Source: Bacteroidales bacterium (GTDB lineage Bacteria > Bacteroidota > Bacteroidia > Bacteroidales > VadinHA17). From it: a stretch of 64,000 nt of DNA. The notes beneath the pieces were generated by a model, which was not told where the DNA came from, ran no database searches, and worked only from the letters and a program-made list of their open reading frames with translations. Shown in pieces: positions 55,901 to 64,000 of the stretch. The stretch lies in the NCBI GenBank assembly GCA_016709865.1, contig JADJLX010000006.1, positions 428,913 through 492,912 on the forward strand. The letters are read 5' to 3'. Position numbers and translations under genes: made by a program. Numbering within the stretch: the stretch's first letter is position 1; the number at the start of each line of letters is the position of its first letter.

Positions 55901-58900
55901 ATTCACGGTTTGTGAAGAACCAATTACTCCTGGTAAAAACTGATTATGAACTGTAATAGTAATTTGATTACTGTTTACAGTTCCACAGGTTCCGCTTGTT
56001 TCCTTTCTTCTGAAATAAGAAGTCGAAGTTAAGGCTCCCGAAGTGTACGTTTCTGAATTTGCAGTAGGGATATCGGTCCATGATGAAGCAACAAGTTTTT
56101 GCCATTGATATGTATATGCACCCGTTCCTCCGGCGGGGTAAGTGTTTGTTAGAAATATTCCCGGAGAGGTCCCGTAACAAATTGTTTGATCTGATTTTAC
56201 CGATCCCCCAACAAGGGGACTATTTACAATTATTTGCACGGAATTAGATTGAACTGTTCCACAGCTGCCACTTGTTTCAGATCTTCTGAAGTAAAGCGAA
56301 GATGTCATTACTCCTGGAGAATATGTTTCAGATGTTGCGCCAGAGATATTGTTCCAGGTAGAATTATTAACTGAGTTCTGCCATTGATATGTAAACGATC
56401 CTGTTCCTCCTGTCGGTAAAGAACTTGTTACAAGTAATGCCGGGGCAGTGTTATAACATATTGTCTGGCTGTTGCTGATTGAACCAGCAATCAGATCCGG
56501 CCTAACGGTTACAACAACTGTATTTGTATAGCCGGAGCCGCAGGGATTAATAACTTTTCTTCTGTAATAAGTTGTCGAAGTAAGGCTAACCGGTTGGTAT
56601 GATTCGTTTGCAGCTCCACTTATTGGCGACCAAACAGAATTATTCGGAGAAGACTCCCAGAGCCAGGTAAAAGTTCCTGTTCCAACCGTTGGTGCAACAT
56701 CTGTTGTCAGCAATGCGGGGACCTGATTATAACAGATTGTTTGACCGGCCCCGATTGTTCCTACATAAACATCCGGTCTTATATTGATCGTAACTGTGTT
56801 TGTGTAACCACTTCCGCAAAGATCTGTTACAGTTTTACGATAATAAGTTTTTGTGGTCAATACTGGTGGCTGGTAGGATGTGCCACTGGCCCCGCTTATA
56901 TTATTCCAGTTAGAATTATCAATCGAACTCTCCCAGGTATAGGTAAATGAATTACTCCCTCCTGAAGCAGCCAGGGTAGTAGTTAAAAGACTTGGAGAAG
57001 AACTATAGCAAATTGTTTGATCAGCTCCAATAGTCCCAATAGTAACAGCGGATCTGACAGAAATTTGAATAGTGTTTGTATAACCCGCTCCGCAGGAAGC
57101 ATCTTTTACATGCCTTCGATAATAAGTTGATAGATTTAAACTACCTGGCTGATATGTTTCGCTTGTAGCTCCGGAAATAACATTAAAATCAGTACCATTC
57201 AAAGAATTCTCCCAGGTGTAAGTATATGTTCCCTGACCCCCCGATGGGCTTGTACTTGTTAGCAGAGCCGGTGTTGTATTTATACAAATAGTTTGAGCTG
57301 ATCAATGGAGCCAACAGAGAAAACAGGCTTAACAGTAATTGTTATAGTATTATTGTAACCATTACCACAACTAGCATCAGTTACTTTCCTGCGGTAATAT
57401 TTGGTTGCTGTTAATGCTCCGGGCTGATAAGTGGCTTCTGTAGCACCTGTTATAATACTCCAATCGATATTATTAAAGAGAGCTTTCCCATACATAAGTA
57501 TAAGTTCCTTGTCCTCCTGATGGCGCTGTAGCGTTTTTCAAGTAGTGTTGGCGTGACGCCATTACAGATCGTCTGACTACTGCCAACCGTTCCTATAGAA
57601 AGCGGGTCTTATTGTAACTGTTACAGTGTTTGTATACTTATAACTACAATTAGCGTCTATTACTTTTTTGCGAAAATAGGTAGTTTGAGTTAAGGCAGTG
57701 GACTGGTAAGAAACAAGGGTTGCTCCGGGTATGGCATTAAATGTAGAATTGTCCAGCGAACTTTCCCAGGCATAAGTAAAAGAATTTGATGCTCCTGAAG
57801 GATTGGAAAGAGTTGCTATAATTGCCGGTATTTCATTATAACAAATAGTCTGGTTACTACCAATACTGCCAGTTGATAGATCCGTCCGGACATCAATTGT
57901 AATCGTATTAGTATAAACCGTGTTGCATGAGTTTATAATTGCCTTGCGATAATATGTTTTAGAAGTAAGGGCCGGTGGCTGGTAATTCTGACTCGTAGAA
58001 GATCCGAGGCAGCAGTCAGTTGAGTTATCCGGCGAACTATACCACTGGTAAAGTGTTTGAACCAATGCCTCCTGTTTCAATAGCAGTAACCGTAAGAATG
58101 CTTGGGATAGCATTATAGCACAAAGTCTGGTCTGATCCAATTGTTCCCGCTGCCAAATCATTATAGCCGTGTATCTGAATCGAATTTGTATATAACTCGC
58201 CACAACTGGCATCAATAGTTTTTCTTTAAAATAAGTATAACCAAGAGCGAAAGATGGTTGGTATGTTTTCCCAGTCGCTCCTGAAATTGAGTTCAGTTCG
58301 TATTATCTGTAGAACTATACCATTGATAACTATAATTAGGATAAGAGCTTCCTCCCGTTGGTGCTGTCGTTTCTGTTATTGTTGCCGGTGAAATATTATA
58401 ACAAACATCCTGATTGCTTCCAATTGCTCCGGTGGTTAGAGCAGCGTAAACATATTTTATTACTTCATTACTTGGAGGACTTACACAACCCAATTCTGTA
58501 GTTGTCAAAAATCTTCTATATGATGTTGTCTGATTAATATAAGTTGGTTGGTAAGATGCTGAATTAGCTCCTGATATAGAATTCCAACTACCAGCGCCTG
58601 TTTTGCTTTGCCAATTAATTGTATAGGCAGAATTAGAAGATAAAGAAATATCGACTATATTTTGTGGTGTTCCTCCAACATTACAAATAACCTCGTTTGA
58701 GCCTATAGAATTACTGTATGTTCCTACGACTTTCAGGTCGAATCCGATCATGTAGCTGTTACCAGAACAATAATCCTGAGAAAGGTACAAAAGCTCCAAT
58801 TACCAACTACATTAAAAACCCGGCTGAAACACATAAGTAAAATTCCAAGAACCTTCTGCTGAAAGATTCGCAGGATCTATTACTAAAGCAACAGATCCAT

Positions 58901-59142
58901 CAGGTCTTTTTTACAGTAATAGGGTTGGCCCACCAATACTCGTCACACCATCCATACTGATCACACTCGTAGAGCCAATTGTTTGATCCATATAAAGTGG
59001 TAGTACTTGCAGAGTTTACACATAGAGAAGGAATATCTTCCACGCTTTGACTGGTTGAAGTACACGACTGACCAAAAGAATAATTGGTTGACAGTAAAAC
59101 AATTATTAAAGTAGAATAAAAAAGGAGTAGTAATTTTTTCAT
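52974..59142 (-). CDS. T9SS-secreted repeat adhesin, fragmented by frameshifts
   Basis: One gene split into at least six open pieces; the full protein would be about 2050 residues. The N-terminus has a signal peptide (MKKLLLLFYSTLIIVLLSTN, ending FGQ). The body has about 18 repeats of about 85 residues with GSxQTICYN, YxYQWQxSxDNxxW and (I)SGATSETYQPG, ending in YYRRxVT.xCG. The C-terminus holds a PKD-like stretch and a type A T9SS sorting domain (YPNPVSEILSLTS ... VKIFNISGKIIESL). I located joins near 55166 (one base missing in TTG-TAACA), 57290 and 57470-57600. It begins right after traO and precedes a lipoprotein, with translational overlap, so it is the cargo end of the tra operon. Confidence 0.75.
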
Positions 59143-59145
59143 AGC

Positions 59146-59650
59146 CTAGAAGTTATAGTTCAATCCAATTTTTATGATGAAACTGGCATTACCAACCTTG
59201 CTAAGCTGAAAGAAACGCTGGTCAAGATCCAGGTTAAGCATTATCTTGCCAGAGATGAAATATTCAGCGCAAAGCCCTATGTTCTCTCCGACAAAAAACT
59301 GGCTTTTCTTTTCGTCCAAGATTGAATTACTTATGAATTCCACTCCCGTTAGAAAACCCCCTTTTACATTGAAAAATAACTTATCCCCTGGATTATAGAA
59401 AGTATAGATCAGCTCCGGGTTTGCATATACAATTGAGGCGTTGCTTAAATCAAAGCTTACTCTTTCAAAGTCAAGGCTTCCACGATAAGCAAGATTACCA
59501 CTTTTAAAAGGTAATTCTTGAAGAGACGTTAAAACCGTTTTTAACATAAGCATAATTAATTCCCAATGCCTTACTTCCTTCAACATGTATCAACTGTGCG
59601 CCTGCTGAAACCGAAATAATTAAAAATGCAAGTATTAGTCTAATTTTCAT
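59146..59650 (-). CDS. traO: Conjugative transposon TraO-like outer-membrane protein (one frameshift)
   Basis: From ATG 59650 the signal peptide MKIRLILAFLIISVSAGAQ and GSKALGINYAYVKNGF are read; the frame breaks near 59505 (TTTTAAAAG) and continues as NLAYRGSLDFERVSFDLSN... ending KIGLNYNF. The joined protein is about 168 residues, with a beta-barrel-like pattern, compatible with TraO of CTnDOT-type elements. Its position after TraN supports the assignment. It is a probable component of the outer-membrane part of the mating apparatus. Confidence 0.7.
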
Positions 59651-59707
59651 TTGCGGAGAGTTTTTGTTCAAATACTTTCACTTTTAACATTTTATCTCCT
59701 GATATCT

Positions 59708-60492
59708 CTATAATCGGGTTCGGGTCCCCTTAAGTTCCCTGAGCTGGATAACCAGAGAGCCGACCTTGCCTCCGGTAAAACGCTCTGTTACATAACCCAG
59801 CTCTTGTTTTGGTATGCAGTAACAACCTTCACAGGATTCAAATTCGATTTTAATTCTCTGCTCGATCTTGGCCTCGTTTTTCATCCCTTTTCGCTTTCCC
59901 TCCACAACCTTGAAGTATATTCCGTCAATGTTATAATCGCTGCCGGTATTGTTAATTATAATGATCTTGAAGTATGTAAAATTGTCGTCATTCTTTATGT
60001 TGGCAACCTGAAAGGTCAAACCATTCTCTACCTTGCCGATCGAGCTATATTCTGTCTTATCAGAGAGTACGCTGTTAAGGCGTTCTTTCATCTTTGAGTT
60101 ATTGCTTTCAAGGGTGGCGACCTCTCTCATTTTCTTCTCATCTGTCTTTTTAATTTCTTCACTCGTGAAGTCATAGAAAATCTTCGTGCTATCGCCATAT
60201 TTCAACCGGCCATACCAGATCTTTTCATTATCAAGCTTAACGGTTATTGACGTTTCAGGGGAAAGAGGATCATTGCCACGGATTACGCAATTCTTGCCAT
60301 TTTGAAAAATATCATAATACTTATTTTTATTCTCCCCAATTGATGGATTGTTGCCAACAACAATAAAAACAATACTATCAGTGAAATTTAGGGTTGCGGT
60401 AAAGTCTTTATTTACTTCAATTACACCCATATTTTGAGCAGTCATGGGACCTGCCAAAAGGCAAACAATACTGTTAAGAGAATATTTCTCAT
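59708..60492 (-). CDS. traN: Conjugative transposon TraN (DUF4138; one frameshift)
   Basis: The main open frame (59708-60457) shows the DUF4138/TraN pattern: GVIEVNKDFTATLNFTDSI, FVVGNNPSIGENKNKYYD, and GSDYNIDGIYFKV. The start and signal peptide (MRNILLTVLFAF...) lie in another frame from ATG 60492; the frames join if a run of four T near 60462 is five. TraN is a VirB9-like part of the outer-membrane core. It sits 2 bp from the TraM stop. Confidence 0.82.
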
Positions 60493-60493
60493 G

Positions 60494-61426
60494 TTACTCT
60501 TTTTTAATAAAAACTTTGTAGCCTTTATATGGGCTTACGATTGGTTCCTTTTTTCTTGTCATGGCCCTTATTGTATTCTCCACGGCATTAGCGGCAATTC
60601 CTACTCGGTACCTGCAGCAATACCAGATGAAATAGCAGAAGAAGTTTCATTAGTGGTTTGACTGGCACCTTCCTAACCGATTCATTAAGGTTTCCTTCAT
60701 AGGAAGCCCCCGGAATATTTTTCATCGAAAACAATTAAACTATTTACCGAGGAAACCAAGCCATCAGTATTCATTATCTGGTAAATATTTATATCGAAAA
60801 CATTTCCAGATTCTGAAGCTTTCCCATAAAGGATGGCGTTTTTCTTAAAAACCTTTCCGTCTATCGAGAGATCCTCAAGAAGGAAAAAAACAACCGATGA
60901 TTGGTTTTTTATTTTGGTGTCTTCTTCCAGCATTGCAGCAGTAAACCCGTCGTTTTTAGCCTGCGAACCATGTGCGGATTTTTTCCTGAGGATCTTTCAG
61001 AAACAATTATTCCAAAACCTCCGGTATCTTCTTCTTTCTTCTGAGGAGCTACGCTTCTTGTTTCTGCCAGTATTTTTCCTTTTTACTTTTATGGGTTCTT
61101 GTTTCTGAGGTACCGGCATTCTTACCTGGTCCTCGGTATTGGACTTCATTTCAACATCTTTGCGGGGTTCTGACTGGTAAGTTTTAAAATCAGCAGTTTT
61201 GATAGATCCTGTTTTACTTCCGGCTCCTGGTAAGAGTTGGCCTTTTTTAGCCGGTTATTATATTCCTCCTTTGCCAGGTCTTTCTCTACCAGATCAGGAA
61301 CGGTAAAATCCGCAGCTGCAGATCCAGAAGAAGGGTCTTTTTTAGAATAGACACTCACACCATAAATAACCATTATCAGAATAACTATGCCAATAGCACC
61401 AAAAATATTAACTTCTCCTTATTCAT
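60494..61426 (-). CDS. traM: Conjugative transposon TraM-like protein (several frameshifts)
   Basis: From ATG 61426, MNKEKLIFFGAIGIVILIM is recovered if a T5 run near 61403 is T6. This is an N-terminal membrane anchor followed by a Glu/Lys/Ser-rich linker. Later pieces (60697-60933: MLEEDTKIKNQSSVVFFLLE, IDGKVFKKNAILYGKA) fit the TraM/VirB10-like C-terminal domain, ending VSPYKGYKVFIKKE with the stop at 60494-60496. The length is about 310 residues. The identification rests on order (TraK-TraM-TraN) and these pieces. Confidence 0.7.
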
Positions 61427-61428
61427 AG

Positions 61429-62043
61429 TTAATTAATTTCAATGCGGTTATTCTCTGCAAACCTTGTGATCAATAGCCCGTGAGGGTTTAGAGGATAATT
61501 CCGGCTAACAAATATTATTAACCCGGTTGTTTCAAACGAATATCTAACTGTTTGGTCATCCTGTGTGATGGACAGACCCGCCTTAACCCGGAAAAGAATA
61601 AGGCTCGTTATTTCCTAAGATCTCTATATTCTCAGAGAGTATTTCAATAGTTTGTTTTATTCCATAACTTGAAACCTTTGTATACCAGCCATCATTCTTG
61701 CGTTTTATATAAAGCTGCTCTATTGAATTATCGCCAAACCACAAAGCTTTTTCAAGGCTCTTCTCAACATTAAAAGCATCATATTGATAGAAATAAGTAT
61801 GAAACTTTTCAGGTGGTCTTTGATCTCAACCTTAATGTTTTCATCCCTTTGCATCCACTTCATGGGTATCACTTCGCCATTAGAATCAAGAACCAACACA
61901 GTATTTAACTGCTTGGTGTAAAGGTTATTAATGGAAAATGCGAATATTGCCGATGAACAAACAAATGAAATCATTAAACCCCATACGACCAGTCAGATTG
62001 ATAATTAGGGTTTATAGATATCTATTTTAGGTTTGTCCATCAT
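61429..62043 (-). CDS. traK: Conjugative transposon TraK-like protein (several frameshifts)
   Basis: Joined frames give MMDKPKIDIYKP at the N-terminus, a membrane helix (MISFVCSSAIFAFSI), then LDSNGEVIPMKWMQRDENI, EIKDHLKSF and an end with NPHGLLI and ENNRIEIN. TraK proteins of CTnDOT-type elements have this layout, with a VirB8-like periplasmic domain and a conserved NPHGFLIE-type end. About 205 residues. The TraM gene starts 2 bp downstream. Confidence 0.75.
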
Positions 62044-62061
62044 GCTACTTGATTAATTCTT

Positions 62062-62885
62062 TCAAAAGGGCATTGACATTTTAAAAAGCTTGATTTTGAT
62101 TACAATAACCAGGATAAGAGCCAAAATAACCATCAGTCCTCCTGAAATAGCCATACTGGATGGATCTACAGGAGGCACTGGCATAATAACAGTCATTATA
62201 TCAAACAGGGTATTTGCAAAAACAACCACGAAAGCATATGGGATTATGACCAGATAGTAACGAGCATACATCTTGGGAAACATTGTATATATAATCTTTA
62301 GTTTTATCGAAGATTGAAAGGGCAATCATTAATGGAATAAAAGATTTTGATAAGCCCCATAAAGAAATAACGCTCCGCCAGAAAAAACAGGGTAGATTAA
62401 AAAGTCGAGGATTTTTTAATAAGAACTGCGTTATGTGGTGTAGGCTCCTCCTGTCAGCTGGAAGGATTCATCATATTTACGACCTCTCCAATCTTTTCTT
62501 AAAACACCATCTATTGCAGATTCGTTAGCCGGTGGCGGAGTAACAGGAAGGAAGAAACAGTAAATAAATCCGGTTTGCTATTAAAACCCCTTAATGCCTC
62601 CGATTCGATCATTGCACATGCTGAATCAAATACATCTAAATCTGAGTACTTAATCCGACCAGCAAAAAGCCCAAGCATTCTAAGCAGGGTATAGGGAGAA
62701 AATCCTTCATCTCCTCACAAGACTTTCCCTGATTTTGAAAAGCTTCTGAAGAAGCTCTTCCAAAAGCGAGAGAGCCAATATTAAGGCTCTATAGATTTTG
62801 AAAACTATGTTGGAAGACCAGGTAACCAAGATCACCTGCAAACATTGCTTTTTCTATAGACTTTATCCAGATACTCTAGTCCCAT
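62062..62885 (-). CDS. Tra-locus membrane protein, TraJ position (several frameshifts)
   Basis: The clear C-terminal piece (62062-62325) has two hydrophobic helices (YLVIIPYAFVVVFANTLFD; GGLMVILALILVIVIKIKLF). Further upstream the other frames give GLSKSFIPLMIALSIFDKTKD, RGRKYDESFQLTGGAYT and, near the start, WIKSIEKAMFAGDLGYLVFQ after ATG 62885. This suggests a membrane protein of about 275 residues broken by several indels. The place is that of TraJ (VirB6-like), but the sequence does not clearly match it. Confidence 0.5.
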
Positions 62886-62954
62886 ATAAATTACTTAAAA
62901 ATGCTATTAATATAATTTAAGCGTTCTAAGTTGCATCCATGATTATCAAGTATT

Positions 62955-63479
62955 TCAACTTCGATTATTGCTGAATTTGACTCCAAGATCTCTAAGTTCT
63001 TTAATGGCCTGGTTCATGTTAAGTAAACGCTTTTCACCATCGGACATTTCAGAAAAATTATCAGTAAGCACCACTGTAAGCGTAATGGCACAGCTTGTTT
63101 GGCTCAACAGCCCCCATCATAGATTCACACGTGGCGATATTCAGATAGTTAAAACAATTATGATCACTAATTGTTTTTAAGAATTAAGGACCCTTGTATA
63201 AGATCCACTAACCTGAACAATAGCCAGTTCAAGATTATGATAATTTGCAACCTTGCGATTAATCTTTCTAAGTTTCTCTGTTGCGTCCCTTATTGCCTGT
63301 AAGCTTTCTTTGTGTATTCTTGTTCGGTAAGGGGTGGTAATTTGCCTAATACGATCGTATTTTTTCCAGACTCTCTTTTGCTGCATCTTCGGCCTGCCAG
63401 GTAGGGTTTCTTTACAACCATGGTTAAACCAGCTGGAATTGACCAAAGATTTCAATTCAGAATAAGCAGCAAAACACAC
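62955..63479 (-). CDS. Tra-locus exported protein, TraI/TrbJ position (frameshifted)
   Basis: Joining three frames gives a helical protein with ...EDAAKESLEKI, GKLPPLTEQEYTKKAYR, AIRDATEKLRKINRKVANYHN and, towards the end, VLTDNFSEMSDGEKRLLNMNQAIKELRDLG, stop at 62955-62957. The pattern of long helices with NMNQAIKELRDL resembles TraI/TrbJ-type proteins of conjugation operons. The start near 63479 is uncertain because of indels. Confidence 0.5.
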
Positions 63480-63508
63480 ATAAAGTTCTCATTTAAGCAT
63501 TTTTGATT

Positions 63509-63633
63509 TTACTGAATTTTTTCTATTGCACTCTCCATATTTCCGGTTTCTTTAAAAAGTTCCATGACCTCAATTGTACTCCTTCCTCAGTCTGAAATGC
63601 CAGGAGAACTTTCTTTGCCAGCTCCAACCTCAT
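63509..63633 (-). CDS. Small ORF in tra locus (frameshifted)
   Basis: From ATG 63633 the frame MRLELAKKVLLAFQTEEG joins, after one indel, to EVMELFKETGNMESAIEKIQ with a stop at 63509-63511. About 41 residues, helical, no known family. The call is tentative. Confidence 0.3.
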
Positions 63634-63650
63634 TATATTGCTCTCAGATC

Positions 63651-64000
63651 CTATGCAGGAGTAAAAATTCTGAATATTTTATTTTTCCCGTGAAGTTGTA
63701 TTTGATTGATCCCAACTGGTTCTCTTAGCACTCCTTTAGAGAAGAAGGCGCTCAGCCAATCTTTCCCCTGTAGCCTTTCTCATTTTGCATAATGTACATT
63801 ACCTGTGTATATCGATCATTGCATTTGAAGCATCGTTTTTGGTAGCTGGTTTGGAGATTGAAGCACAATTCAATAGCTGCCTCCTGTTTTCTGGCCGCCT
63901 GATAGAAGTACTCTGCAGATGAAAGCACTGATGGAAATTTTAACATTTTTGCGAATTCATCAAAAAAAATTACCCCTTTGTGCTGCGATCTTTCCAGACA
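63651..64000 (-). CDS. Unidentified tra-locus gene, runs off the right edge (frameshifted)
   Basis: Read from the right edge, joined frames give HKGVIFFDEFAKMLKFPSVL, SSAEYFYQAARKQEAAIELC, KCNDRYTQVMYIMQNEKGYRG, DWLSAFFSKGVLREPVG and a stop at 63651-63653. It has no recognised domain. It is helical with conserved-looking Cys/Tyr positions (ELCF..YQKRCFKCNDRY). The position upstream of the TraI-like gene suggests another transfer component. Confidence 0.4.

Noticed and set aside
60833..61108. Plus-strand ORF of 91 codons within the traM region
   Set aside because: Phe/Leu/Ser-rich shadow of the minus-strand gene.
1..64000. CRISPR array, rRNA operon or insertion-sequence transposase
   Set aside because: No regularly spaced repeats of the right length, no rRNA sequence and no transposase motifs were seen.

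Overview
The window looks like chromosomal DNA of a member of the Bacteroidota (Bacteroidales-like), probably from a metagenome contig. The evidence is as follows. Several genes have promoters matching the Bacteroidota -7 consensus TAnnTTTG. There is a T9SS C-terminal sorting domain, an STN/carboxypeptidase-regulatory pair around an ECF sigma/FecR module, LytTR regulators, and a rplM-rpsI-rpsB-tsf-pyrH-frr cluster. There are also many FISUMP (Fibrobacter succinogenes major paralogous) domains, and the conjugation genes resemble those of CTnDOT-type elements.

Layout. Bases 1-11 kb hold a + strand cluster of very large secreted proteins built from about 90-residue Fn3-like repeats and FISUMP domains, an LPP20-like secreted protein, and a caspase-like protease fused to a FISUMP domain. 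Bases 11-13.7 kb (-) carry a LytS/LytR-type two-component pair and a secreted protein. Bases 14-30 kb are mixed housekeeping: a flippase-like membrane protein, an ABCG-type transporter, small lipoprotein and secreted genes, purD, a membrane-bound LytTR regulator, an alpha/beta-hydrolase-like protein, a polysaccharide deacetylase, a DUF2723 membrane protein, a DNA glycosylase and a deaminase. Bases 30.4-34.6 kb are the ribosomal/translation cluster. Bases 34.6-45.8 kb carry a penicillin-acylase-like hydrolase, a radical SAM protein, the sigma/FecR/carboxypeptidase-regulatory locus, an OmpA-like lipoprotein and dxs, which is interrupted by a one-base frameshift in an A run.

At 45.83 kb a tRNA-Leu(CAA) marks a boundary. 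Everything to its right looks like an integrative and conjugative element (ICE) whose far end lies outside the window. The element starts with a plasmid-like replication/partition module: an HTH protein, an iteron-like array, a RepL-like protein, a zinc-less primase/TOPRIM protein, ParA and a small partner. Next come ssb and radC (-), each preceded by a long, mutually similar, hairpin-rich non-coding stretch. Then comes a minus-strand tra operon. In transcription order it runs: an unknown gene leaving the window, a small ORF, TraI-position and TraJ-position genes, TraK, TraM, TraN, TraO, a roughly 6 kb T9SS-secreted repeat adhesin, and a lipoprotein.

From about 55 kb to the end nearly every gene carries single-base indels, several in homopolymers. 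Joining the frames gives recognisable proteins, so I read these mainly as sequence errors near a contig end, although genuine decay cannot be excluded. I therefore give reconstructed gene limits there.

The most interesting observations are the paired structured elements upstream of ssb and radC, the adhesin embedded at the end of the tra operon, the iteron/RepL/ParA module, and the FISUMP/caspase secretome cluster.
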